A stretch of 8,450 nt of DNA from DATIVK01 sp035465955 (GTDB lineage Bacteria; Myxococcota; Myxococcia; Myxococcales; Anaeromyxobacteraceae), in contig DATIVK010000028.1 in assembly GCA_035465955.1 (NCBI GenBank), positions 1 through 8,450 of the forward strand, read 5' to 3'. A model generated the notes under the pieces. It did no database searches. It was not told the DNA's origin and was given only the letters and a program-made list of their open reading frames with translations. The first letter of the stretch is position 1. Each line of letters opens with the position of its first letter. Below, one piece after another: positions 1 to 7,214 of the stretch. Made by a program: the position numbers and the translations under genes.

Positions 1-2
1 CC

Positions 3-265
3 ACCGACCTCGCGCGGAAGACGCTGGCGTCGGGCGGGCTCGGCGCGCTCGTGCTCGACACGCAGAACTTCGTGGCGAGCGTCCGGGCGCTCCCCCCGGA
101 CGCCTTCGGGACGGGGCCCACCGGCTTCGTGATGCGCTCGCTGGTGAGCCGCTTCGTCGAGCCCGCGGCGCGGATCGAGTCGGCGGCGCTCCGGGCCGAG
201 CTCGTGCCGGGCGCGCTCACGCTCACCCTCGACGTGGAGCCCCGCCAGGAGGAGGATCGCGCTCC

Positions 266-269
<4 letters not shown>
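3..269 (+). CDS. C-terminal end of an unidentified protein, first gene of an ABC transporter operon (5' partial)
   Basis: An open frame enters from the left edge with no stop and ends at TGA 267-269, giving the last 88 codons of a longer protein. I do not recognise the family. The visible part has no membrane segment: it starts TDLARKTLASGGLGALVLD, continues with a mixed hydrophobic/charged region, and ends in a strand-like stretch (ELVPGALTLTLDVEP) before an acidic tail. A GTG at 51 could be read as a start, but the frame is open and protein-like upstream of it, so I treat that as internal. Its TGA overlaps the GTG of the ATPase gene (266-269), so the two are translationally coupled and the product probably works with the transporter, for example as a periplasmic or membrane partner. 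That role is inferred from position only. Confidence 0.6.
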
Positions 270-927
<658 letters not shown>

Positions 928-931
<4 letters not shown>

Positions 932-2223
932 CGGCGCGCGCCGGCGGCGTCCTCTGGATCGCGCGGGCCAACCTGCGCAGCGACCTGCGGAGCACCCTCG
1001 TGAACGCCGCCGCGGCGACCGTCGGGGCCGCGGCCCTCGCCTTCTTCGTGGCGCTGGGGCTCGGCGTGGGGGACGCGGCGCGCCGGATGTTCCCGGCCGA
1101 CGCGCGGCTCGTCGACGTGGTCCCGGCGGGGGTCTCGCTCGGCGGCGTGCTCGGCGGCGGGGAGCTCGACGACGCGGCGGTGGCCCGGCTGCGGGCGCTG
1201 CCGGGCGTGGAGGCGGCCTGGCCCCGGCTCACCCTGCGCGTGCCGATCGCCGCCGGGCAGGCGCCGGAGGGGCTCCGGTACAACTGGCCACCGGGCCTGA
1301 CGGTCCAGGTCCCGGTGCTCGGCGTGGACCCGGGGCTGCTGGCGGGGGCCGCGGAGGGCGGCTTCTCCTTCGAGGACCCGGGCGACGACGCCGGCCCGAT
1401 CCCGGTGATGCTCTCGCGCCGGCTCATCGAGGTCTACAACAAGACCATCGCCCCCTCGTGGAACGTCCGGAAGCTGCCGATGGGGCTCTCGCTCGTGGGG
1501 CTCCAGCTCCCGGTGCAGGTCGGCTACTCGATCGTCCCGCAGAAGACCGAGGACCGGATCTTCGAGTCCCGCCTGCGGCTCGTCGGCCTGTCCGACCGCG
1601 TGCCGCTCTACATGCTCGCGATGCCGCTCGGGACGGTGCGGCGGCTCAACCGGGAGTACGGGAAGGTGGACGCCGGCTACACGCAGGTGACGCTCCTCGC
1701 GCGGCGGCCGGAGGACGCGCCGATCGTGGCCGCCGCCGTCCGCCGCATGGGGTTCGCCCTCGACGAGGGGGAGCGGGCCACCGCGGAGCGCGTCGGCACC
1801 GTCGTCGCCGTGACGACGCTCGCGCTCGCCCTCCTCGCGACGCTCATGGTCGCGCTGGCCGCGCTCGCCATCGCCCAGTCGCTCTCCGCCAACGTGCGCG
1901 CCCGCGCGAGGGAGATCGCCATCCTCCGGGCGGTCGGCGCGACGCCGGCCGACGTCCGCGGCATCATCCTCGTCGAGGGCGGCGTCGTGGGGCTCGCCGG
2001 CGGCCTGCTCGGCGCCGCGGGGGCGCGCCTCGCGGCCCTGGGCGCCGACCGGCTCGCCGCGCGGCTGCTGCCCGACTTCCCCTTCCGGCCGGAGACCTTC
2101 TTCTCGTTCCCGGCCTGGGTCCCCGCCCTCGCGGTCGCCGTCGCCCTCGGCGCCGCGATCCTCGGCGCCCTCGCCCCCGCGGCGCTGGCCGCGCGCGTCG
2201 ATCCGGCGCGGACGCTCGCGTAG
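928..2223 (+). CDS. ABC transporter permease, FtsX/MacB family
   Basis: A 431-residue inner-membrane permease with the four-helix layout of MacB/LolC/LolE. It has a short cytoplasmic N-terminus, TM1 at about 24-46, a large periplasmic domain (about 50-288, MacB-PCD-like), then TM2 about 290-318, TM3 about 345-370 and TM4 about 396-420. The FtsX domain is clear. The cytoplasmic segment after TM2 reads REIAILRAVGATPADVRGII (329-348), the coupling region that contacts the ATPase, and the protein ends in the family-typical APAALAARVDPARTLA. The GTG start at 928 lies in the GTGA overlap with the ATPase gene, with GGGAGG at 917-922 as ribosome site. One permease gene is visible, so the complex could be a homodimer as in MacB, unless a second subunit lies upstream. 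The periplasmic domain does not reveal the substrate to me. The stop at 2221-2223 is 3 bases from the stop of the convergent gene. Confidence 0.93.
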
Positions 2224-2226
2224 CCG

Positions 2227-2661
2227 CTACAGCCTGAACGCCAGCCGCAGCCCCACCATCGTCGCGTCCTTCAGGACGCCGGCCTCCAGGCCGAGGTCGA
2301 GCGAGCCCGACTCGATCCCGAAGCCGAAGGCGCCGTGGAAGCGGAACAGGTCGTGGTCGTCGAGGAGGAACCAGGGACCGACGAGCCCCTCGAAGTAGAT
2401 CCGCTGCACGTGGAGCCTGAGCCGGAGGTCCACGGGGATGCCGAGGTCGCTGCTGTCGCCGAAGAAGGCGACGCCGGCGCGGCCGCCGACCGAGAGGTGG
2501 CGCGCGAGGAACTTGTCGGCGCCGAGCGTCAGGGCGAGCTCCCCGGTGCCGCCCTCGATCCAGTCGGCGCCGAGGCCGAGGTTCACGGACGCGTCGGCGG
2601 CGCGGGGCGCGGCGAGCGCGGCGAGGGCGGCGATCAGGGCGAGGACGTGGCGTGCGCGCAT
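2227..2661 (-). CDS. small secreted, outer-membrane barrel-like protein
   Basis: A 144-residue protein with a clear Sec signal peptide: an MRARH start, a hydrophobic core of alternating Leu/Ala/Ile (6-18) and a probable signal peptidase I cut after ADA (22-24). The mature 120 residues are rich in Gly and in alternating hydrophobic/polar stretches (for example 26-33, 41-49, 55-66, 76-97, 106-116, 119-128, 134-143), as in a small 8-strand beta barrel of the outer membrane. No catalytic motif is visible. The C-terminus, GLRLAFRL, resembles a last barrel strand although it ends in Leu rather than Phe. I chose ATG 2661 because the signal peptide begins there and GGAGGAG lies just upstream; a longer frame to 2775 would bury the signal peptide. 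It is the third gene after dus and the ZIP transporter, 80 bases downstream of the latter. Function unknown. Confidence 0.8.
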   Translation of the reverse strand: MRARHVLALIAALAALAAPRAADASVNLGLGADWIEGGTGELALTLGADKFLARHLSVGGRAGVAFFGDSSDLGIPVDLRLRLHVQRIYFEGLVGPWFLLDDHDLFRFHGAFGFGIESGSLDLGLEAGVLKDATMVGLRLAFRL

Positions 2662-2667
2662 TCGGGA

Positions 2668-2674
2668 CTCCTCC
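2668..2674 (-). promoter_or_regulatory. ribosome binding site that fixes the start of the barrel-like gene
   Basis: On the minus strand GGAGGAG lies 6 bases before ATG 2661. It is a near-perfect Shine-Dalgarno sequence at the right distance, and it supports starting the protein at the signal peptide rather than at the upstream in-frame codons. Confidence 0.75.
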
Positions 2675-2741
2675 GGTGGTGACACGGCGAGAAGACCACG
2701 CCGCCGCGTCGATGTCATCGCGCGAATCGGCGCGCCGCCCG

Positions 2742-3551
2742 TCAGTGCGCGTGGCTCAGGAGCGTGAGCGACCACATGGCCGCGAGCCCCACCAGGAGCG
2801 CGCCCGAGAGGCGGAGCTTCGAGCCCTGCCGCCGGTGGAGGTCGGGGAGGATGTCGGAGAGCGCGAGGTGCAGGAAGGTGCCGGCGCTCGCGGCGAGCGC
2901 GTACGCGGTGAAGGTCTGGGCGTGCACCAGCCCCCGCAGCAGCAGGTAGACGCCCGCGCCCACGGGGACCATCGCCGCGAACAGCACGTTCATGAGGAGC
3001 GCGCGGCCGCGCCCGTACCCCTCCGCGCGGAGGATCGCCGAGAGCGAGAAGGCGGACGGGATCTTGTGCGCGACGATGGCGACGAAGACGAGCAGGCCGA
3101 TGCTGGGCGTGGAGTTGGCCGCGCCCAGCACGAAGCCGTCCACCATGGTGTGGAGCGACATGCCGATCCAGGCCGCCAGGCCCAGCGTGTGGACCTCGCA
3201 GCCGGTCCCGGTCCCGTGGCCGTGATCGTGGTGATCCCCCTCGTCCTCGACGCAGCGCTGCGCGAGCTGGGCGTTGACCGCCGGCTCGGCGCAGACGTGG
3301 ATGAGGACGAACCGCTCCAGCAGGTAGAGGAGCAGGAAGCCGCCGAGGACGACGGGCGTGACGCCGGACCCGCCCTCCTCGATCGCCTCGGGGAGCATGT
3401 GGAAGAACGCGGCGCCGAGCATGACGCCCGCCGAGAAGGAGAGCAGCACGTCGGAGCGGCGCTGCGTGCCGAGGAGGGGGAGCAGGCCGCCGCCGACGGC
3501 GCCGGCGAGGATGGCCCCGGAGTAGAGGGCGAGGGATTGGAGCTCGGTCAT
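2742..3551 (-). CDS. ZIP-family divalent metal transporter
   Basis: A 269-residue membrane protein with about eight helices (roughly 8-28, 35-55, 66-84, 123-145, 152-172, 184-205, 215-235, 247-265). ZIP proteins move Zn, Fe or Mn into the cytoplasm. Family marks are LSFSAGVMLGAAFFHMLPEA in TM2 (37-56), LHTMVDGFVLGAA in TM4 (133-145, with His134 and Asp138), AHKIPSAF in TM5 (161-168) and LALSDILPDLH in TM7 (229-239). The loop between TM3 and TM4 has a His cluster, DHHDHGHG (106-113), typical of metal-binding ZIP loops. TM5 has His-Lys instead of the common His-Glu; this HK-P-AF form is the one I know from ZIP9-like members. ATG 3551 was chosen because the upstream extension of the frame is charged, non-conserved and overlaps dus. 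Its ribosome site is weak. Only 25 bases separate it from the dus stop, so it is probably cotranscribed. Metal specificity cannot be told. Confidence 0.92.
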   Translation of the reverse strand: MTELQSLALYSGAILAGAVGGGLLPLLGTQRRSDVLLSFSAGVMLGAAFFHMLPEAIEEGGSGVTPVVLGGFLLLYLLERFVLIHVCAEPAVNAQLAQRCVEDEGDHHDHGHGTGTGCEVHTLGLAAWIGMSLHTMVDGFVLGAANSTPSIGLLVFVAIVAHKIPSAFSLSAILRAEGYGRGRALLMNVLFAAMVPVGAGVYLLLRGLVHAQTFTAYALAASAGTFLHLALSDILPDLHRRQGSKLRLSGALLVGLAAMWSLTLLSHAH

Positions 3552-3576
3552 GGTGTCCGTGCGGGGGGAGCCGGCC

Positions 3577-4623
3577 TCACTCGGCCAGCTCGGCGGGAGG
3601 GTTGGCCGGATCGAGCTCGAAGCCGTCGGCGCCCGGGGGGAAGTGGAGATCGATGAGCCGCGCCACGTCGGCCGCGGTCTCGAGCCGATCGGCGTCGCGG
3701 CGGAAGTGGGCGCCGCCACGCCGGCCGCGGGTGTACCAGAGGACGTGCTTGCGCAGCTCGCGCACCGCGTGGCGCTCGACCTCTCGGTCGCCCTCGCCGC
3801 GCGACTGCCGGCGGCGGTGCTCGATCTGGAGCCGGACGTGGAGCCGCACCACCTCGGCCCACTCGTCGCGCGACGGCGGCGGGGGGATCGGCTGCCCGAG
3901 CTCGTGCGCCCGCAGCTCGCGGAAGATCCAGGGGTTGCCCATCGCGCCCCGGGCGACCAGCACGGCGTCGCAGCCGGTCTCGGCGCGCATGCGGAGGGCG
4001 TCGCCCGCGGTCCAGACGTCGCCCGAGCCGAGGACCGGGACGCCGACGGCCCGCTTCACCTCGCCGATGAGGTCCCAGCGCGCCCGCCCGGAGTACCCCT
4101 GCGCGCGCGTGCGGCCGTGGAGCGCGACCGCGGCCGCCCCCGCCTGCTCCGCGGCGCGCGCGACGTCGACGGCGTTCACGCTCGCGTCGTCCCAGCCGGT
4201 CCGGATCTTCACGGTGACCGGGACTGGGACGGCCGCGACGACCGCGCGGACCGCCGCCGCCACCGCCCGCGGATCGCGCCCCATCGCCGCGCCGGCGCCG
4301 GCGCCGCAGACCTTCCGCACCGGGCACGCCATGTTGACGTCGATGATCCCCGCCCCCGCCCGCACCGCGATCTCGGCGCCGCGGGCGAGCGCCGCGGGAT
4401 CGCCCGCGAAGATCTGGACGGCGAAGGGGCTCTCGTCGGGATCCCGATCCAGGTAGCTCGCCGTCTGCTCCGTGCCGTGCACGAGGCCGTGCGCCGAGAC
4501 CATCTCGGTGTAGGCGAAGCTCGCCCCCATCGCGCGGCAGATGGCGCGGAACGGCCGGTCCGAGACGCCGGCGAGCGGCGCCAGGAAGAAGCGGCCGGGG
4601 AAGCGGTGGGGTCCGATCTGCAT
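3577..4623 (-). CDS. dusB: tRNA-dihydrouridine synthase, DusB-like
   Basis: A 348-residue FMN enzyme that reduces specific uridines in the tRNA D-loop to dihydrouridine with NAD(P)H. The TIM-barrel marks are in order: APLAGVSDRPFR near the N-terminus (15-26), TEMVSA (39-44), VQIFAGDP (69-76), DVNMACPVRKV with the catalytic acid Cys100 (95-105), VKIRTGW (138-144) with FMN-contacting Lys139, LHGRTRAQGYSG (168-179), GSGDVW (199-204) and ARGAMGNPWIFREL (224-237). The helical tRNA-binding domain follows, with RKHVLWY at 291-297. E. coli DusB is about 321 residues; the extra length here is mainly a C-terminal tail after about 330. ATG 4623 begins with MQIG, matching the usual family start. A longer frame back to GTG 4674 adds an unlikely extension. 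No strong ribosome site is visible before 4623. It leads the dus-ZIP-barrel unit and is divergent from the lytic transglycosylase. The DusB subtype is judged from motif resemblance. Confidence 0.93.
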   Translation of the reverse strand: MQIGPHRFPGRFFLAPLAGVSDRPFRAICRAMGASFAYTEMVSAHGLVHGTEQTASYLDRDPDESPFAVQIFAGDPAALARGAEIAVRAGAGIIDVNMACPVRKVCGAGAGAAMGRDPRAVAAAVRAVVAAVPVPVTVKIRTGWDDASVNAVDVARAAEQAGAAAVALHGRTRAQGYSGRARWDLIGEVKRAVGVPVLGSGDVWTAGDALRMRAETGCDAVLVARGAMGNPWIFRELRAHELGQPIPPPPSRDEWAEVVRLHVRLQIEHRRRQSRGEGDREVERHAVRELRKHVLWYTRGRRGGAHFRRDADRLETAADVARLIDLHFPPGADGFELDPANPPAELAE

Positions 4624-4733
4624 TGAATGCCGAGCGCGCACGGTGTAGCACGCACCGGCCGCCGGGCGAAGCACGACGCCCCGCCTCCCTCGAAAGGTGG
4701 TGGCCGTCCCGCCGTAAAGGGATAGCCGGCGAT

Positions 4734-4762
4734 TTCACATCGGCGCTCCGCGCCGCTATCTT
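4734..4762 (+). promoter_or_regulatory. sigma70-like promoter for the lytic transglycosylase, with a dyad in the spacer
   Basis: TTCACA (4734-4739; one mismatch to TTGACA) and TATCTT (4757-4762; two mismatches to TATAAT) are separated by exactly 17 bases, in one of the few A/T-containing patches of the window. Between them sits a perfect inverted repeat, CGGCGC-TCC-GCGCCG (4741-4755). Transcription should start near 4768-4770, leaving only about 5-7 bases before ATG 4775. The promoter is inferred from consensus alone. I saw no comparably good promoter for dus on the other strand of this 151-base divergent region. Confidence 0.5.
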
Positions 4763-4774
4763 GGCACGGACACG

Positions 4775-6436
4775 ATGACCCGACCCACGATCGCCGCCGC
4801 CATCCTCGCCTCGCTCCTCCCGATCGCCTCGGGCGCCCGCACCGGCCTCGACGAGTCGCCGGGCCTCGCCGATCTCCCCGCGGCCGACTTCGCGCCGATG
4901 GAGACCCAGGCCCTCGCCGTCCCGCTCTCCTCGCTCTGCGATCCGCCGGAGGCGATCGAGGAGAAGGGCGCCGCCGCGCCGGCCGCGGCCAAGGCCGCCC
5001 CCGTCGAGGGCGAGGACGATCCGGAGGTGAAGGAGGAGGTCGACGCCGAGAGCCGCGAGCTCGAGGACGTCCAGAAGGCCGCCGAGGCGGCCGGCGTCGG
5101 CGCCACGCCCGCGCCCTCCCAGCCGGTGACCCCCACGGCGCCGGACGAGGAGCGGATCCCGCTCCTCCCCGAGCTCGACCACGGCCTCGCGAAGCTCCAG
5201 GCCGAGTACGACATCCCGATCGACGTGAACGACGCGGTCGCGCAGTTCGTCCGCTTCTTCCAGAGCCCCGTGATGCGGCCGCACTTCGCGCGGTGGCTCT
5301 CCCGCTACACCCGGTACGAGGCGCGCTACCGGGCCATCCTCAAGGAGGAGGGGATCCCCGAGGACATCGTCTTCCTCGCGATGATCGAGAGCGGCTTCGC
5401 CAACTTCGCGTACAGCCGCGCCCGCGCGTCCGGCCCCTGGCAGTTCATCGCGCCGACCGGAAAGATGTTCGGCCTCAAGCAGGACTTCTGGGTGGACGAG
5501 CGCCGGGATCCCGACAAGGCCGCGCACGCGGCGGCGCGCTACCTCAAGCTGCTCCGGGAGCAGACCGGCGACTGGCGGCTCGCGTGGGCCGGCTACAACG
5601 CCGGCGTGGGCCGGATCTACCGCGCGCAGGCGAAGGGCGTGAGCGACTTCTGGGAGATGACGAAGGGGCGCCACCTGCGGCGCGAGACGCAGGGGTACGT
5701 GCCCAAGCTGATGGCGGCCGCCATCGTCACGAAGCACCGCGAGGCCTTCGGCTTCGGCGACGACGTCGTGGAGAAGCTCTCCTGGATCGAGACCGACGAC
5801 GTCCAGCTCAACGGCTCGGTCCTCCTCGACGTGGTGGCCCGCGCCGCCGGCGTCGACAAGCGGGACCTGATGGAGCTCAACCCCGAGCTGCGCCGGGCCG
5901 TGACGCCGCCCCGCCCCTTCTCGCTCAAGCTGCCGAAGGGCTCCGCAGAGACGTTCGCGCTGAACTGGCCGGCGATGGAGGGGAAGGCGCGGGCGAACTT
6001 CGCCGGCCACGTCGTGCGGCGCGGCGACACGATCGGCGGGATCGCGGCCCGGTACCGGACGCAGGTCGAGGGGATCATGCAGCTCAACGGGCTGCCGTCC
6101 GCGCGGCGGCTCCGCGTCGGGCAGGAGCTGCTCATCCCGGTGGCCCGGGGCGGCGGCGCGTTCGACGAGGCCGCGTCGGCGAAGAGCGCGCCGGCCAAGG
6201 CGGCGGCGGCGAAGCTCGCGGACGCCCCCATCATGCAGCCCGCCGGCTACCGCCCGCCCGCGAAGCGGATCCACGGCGCCCGCCACGTCGTGCAGGACGG
6301 CGACACCCTCTGGTCCATCTCGCAGCGGCTCGGCGTCGACGTGGCCACGCTCTGCCGCTGGAACGGCATCCGCAACCCGCGCCGCCACACGCTCCGGATC
6401 GGCACCGAGCTGGTCGTGAAGTCGCAGGGCGGATAG
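4775..6436 (+). CDS. membrane-bound lytic murein transglycosylase, MltD-like, with two LysM domains
   Basis: A 553-residue exported enzyme that cleaves peptidoglycan glycan strands with formation of 1,6-anhydro-muropeptides. A signal peptide covers about residues 1-21 (hydrophobic ILASLLPIASGA) and shows no lipobox, unlike E. coli MltD. A low-complexity Ala/Glu/Pro linker follows (about 60-128). The goose-lysozyme-type SLT domain spans about 185-325: catalytic Glu205 in AMIESGF, ASGPWQFIAPTGKMFGL (218-234), AGYNAGVGRI (272-281) and GYVPKLMAA (307-315). Residues 340-390 match the intermediate region of MltD proteins (LMELNPELRRAVTPP). LysM1 lies at about 412-456 (HVVRRGDTIGGIAARY) and LysM2 at about 503-547 (HVVQDGDTLWSISQRLG), separated by an Ala/Lys-rich linker; they should bind peptidoglycan. 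No strong ribosome site precedes ATG 4775, but the signal peptide fixes the start. It is divergent from dus and may be cotranscribed with the V4R-like gene 48 bases downstream. Confidence 0.95.
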   Translation: MTRPTIAAAILASLLPIASGARTGLDESPGLADLPAADFAPMETQALAVPLSSLCDPPEAIEEKGAAAPAAAKAAPVEGEDDPEVKEEVDAESRELEDVQKAAEAAGVGATPAPSQPVTPTAPDEERIPLLPELDHGLAKLQAEYDIPIDVNDAVAQFVRFFQSPVMRPHFARWLSRYTRYEARYRAILKEEGIPEDIVFLAMIESGFANFAYSRARASGPWQFIAPTGKMFGLKQDFWVDERRDPDKAAHAAARYLKLLREQTGDWRLAWAGYNAGVGRIYRAQAKGVSDFWEMTKGRHLRRETQGYVPKLMAAAIVTKHREAFGFGDDVVEKLSWIETDDVQLNGSVLLDVVARAAGVDKRDLMELNPELRRAVTPPRPFSLKLPKGSAETFALNWPAMEGKARANFAGHVVRRGDTIGGIAARYRTQVEGIMQLNGLPSARRLRVGQELLIPVARGGGAFDEAASAKSAPAKAAAAKLADAPIMQPAGYRPPAKRIHGARHVVQDGDTLWSISQRLGVDVATLCRWNGIRNPRRHTLRIGTELVVKSQGG

Positions 6437-6448
6437 GGCGTAACGTGA

Positions 6449-6466
6449 GGCGCCCTGCGGGGCGCC
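6449..6466 (+). terminator. GC hairpin after the lytic transglycosylase (possible terminator or attenuator)
   Basis: GGCGCCC (6449-6455), loop TGCG, GGGCGCC (6460-6466): a perfect 7-bp stem starting 12 bases after the transglycosylase stop. No T-run follows, so it is not a classical intrinsic terminator. It may pause RNA polymerase, stabilise the upstream mRNA end or form part of a control structure with the next hairpin. Confidence 0.35.
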
Positions 6467-6467
6467 C

Positions 6468-6483
6468 CGAGCCGGGGGGCTCG
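6468..6483 (+). promoter_or_regulatory. hairpin abutting the start codon of the V4R-like gene
   Basis: CGAGCC (6468-6473), loop GGGG, GGCTCG (6478-6483): a perfect 6-bp stem ending one base before ATG 6485. The only purine-rich candidate ribosome site, the G-run 6474-6479, lies in its loop and stem, so folding could limit translation of the gene. Structure is seen in the sequence; the regulatory effect is inference. Confidence 0.35.
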
Positions 6484-6484
6484 A

Positions 6485-7060
6485 ATGGACAGGTCGCGCA
6501 AGGTCAAGGGGACGATCCTCGTCTCTCGCATGAAGTACCTCCGCGTGCAGGGACGCGACGCGGTGGGCGCGGTCCTCGACCGGCTCACCGCCGAGGATCG
6601 CGACCTGCTGGACGGGATGCTCCTCCTGCCGTCGGCGTGGTACGCGGCGGGCATCCTGAAGCGGCTGGACGGGGCCATCACGGCCGCGCTCGCGAAGGGC
6701 GAGCGCTCGGCGATGCTCCTCGACCTCGGCCAGTTCTCCGCCGACACGACCCTCGGCCCGGGCGGCGTGCTGCGCCCCTGGCTGCGCGACGACGACCCGC
6801 ACGCGCTCCTGCGCGAGGTGCCGCGGATCCACGCGTCCCAGCACGGCGCCGGCCGGCGCACCTACGAGCGGATCGGCGAGCGGGCCGCCGTCGTCCGAAC
6901 CCTGGCCAGCGACGGCTTCGAGGGGGACGACTGCCTGACCACCGTCGGCTGGCTGAAGCGCGCCATCGAGCTGTCCGGCGGCCGCCAGGTGCACGTCGCC
7001 GAGCTGACGTGCCTCTCGCGCGGTGCGCCCTGCTGCGAGTACCTCTGCGAGTGGAGCTGA
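6485..7060 (+). CDS. V4R-like (4-vinyl-reductase fold) putative zinc-containing sensory protein
   Basis: A 191-residue soluble protein with no signal peptide or membrane helix. It starts MDRSRKVKGTILVSRMKYLR; the centre is helical (for example 37-72 and 121-142), followed by VGWLKRAIELSGGRQVHVAELTC and a Cys-rich end, C-x6-C-C-x3-C-E-W. The layout of two helices then strands with ...C..RG.P.CEY...W resembles V4R domains, which bind small molecules in regulators such as DmpR/MopR. Cys150, Glu173, Cys176 and Cys184 have the same spacing as the MopR zinc ligands as I remember them (Cys155, Glu178, Cys181, Cys189). Similar stand-alone proteins are familiar to me from myxobacteria, sometimes annotated as TIGR02265/DUF2378 or heme-NO-binding-like; I am unsure which label applies. 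ATG 6485 is the first ATG or GTG start after an in-frame stop at 6446. No output domain is present, so it would act through a partner or as a ligand carrier. The ligand is unknown. Confidence 0.6.
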   Translation: MDRSRKVKGTILVSRMKYLRVQGRDAVGAVLDRLTAEDRDLLDGMLLLPSAWYAAGILKRLDGAITAALAKGERSAMLLDLGQFSADTTLGPGGVLRPWLRDDDPHALLREVPRIHASQHGAGRRTYERIGERAAVVRTLASDGFEGDDCLTTVGWLKRAIELSGGRQVHVAELTCLSRGAPCCEYLCEWS

Positions 7061-7075
7061 CCCGGCGGGACCCTA

Positions 7076-7180
7076 CGCGCACCTCCGCCGGCGCGCGCGC
7101 CCGAGGAGGAGGGAGACGACGAGGGCGGCGAGCGGCGTCGCCTCGCCACCCATCCCGCAGCTGCAGCCCTTTCCGCCCGA
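7076..7180 (-). other. MYXO-CTERM-like C-terminal sorting and anchoring signal
   Basis: The last about 34 residues read as a tripartite sorting signal: Gly/Cys motif KGCSCGMGG (the two Cys codons at 7163-7165 and 7157-7159), a hydrophobic segment of about 13 residues (PLAALVVSLLLG) and a basic cluster RARRRR, followed by Cys-Ala. In MYXO-CTERM proteins the Cys is the expected processing and lipid-attachment point for the myxosortase system. The match is by eye. Confidence 0.65.
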
Positions 7181-7214
7181 CGCCTCGACGGCCGGCGGCG
7201 GGGGCGGCGCAGGC

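Noticed and set aside
1458..2237. Open frame of 259 codons in another frame of the permease
   Set aside because: Arg/Gly/Ala-rich translation without motifs. The permease frame carries the FtsX domain over the same bases.
2728..2737. Perfect 10-base palindrome CGGCGCGCCG between the ZIP and barrel-like genes
   Set aside because: It is made only of C and G and has no T-run or promoter beside it. Such palindromes are common by chance at this base composition.
3552..3719. Possible 56-residue N-terminal extension of the ZIP transporter
   Set aside because: It overlaps dus in another frame, is Pro/Ser/Arg-rich, and lies before the first membrane helix, where family members start. ATG 3551 fits better.
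2652..4626. Long plus-strand open frames opposite the ZIP and dus genes
   Set aside because: These translate to His/Arg/Glu/Asp-rich low-complexity sequence, while the minus strand encodes complete, recognisable proteins with plausible starts.
4624..4674. Possible upstream GTG starts and a weak promoter (TTCGCC and TACACC, 17 bases apart) for dus on the minus strand
   Set aside because: The promoter elements match only three of six bases each. The extension has no counterpart in DusB proteins, which begin near MQIG.
4762..4776. TTGGCACG resembling the -24 element of a sigma54 promoter
   Set aside because: The GC of the -12 element is missing at the required distance (AT is there instead), and the site would overlap the start codon of the transglycosylase.
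3548..6994. Open frame of 1148 codons on the minus strand, antisense to the lytic transglycosylase and overlapping dus
   Set aside because: Its product is almost all Arg, Ala, Gly and Pro, with no domain. It runs opposite or out of frame to genes with clear catalytic motifs. Long stop-free shadow frames are expected at this GC content.
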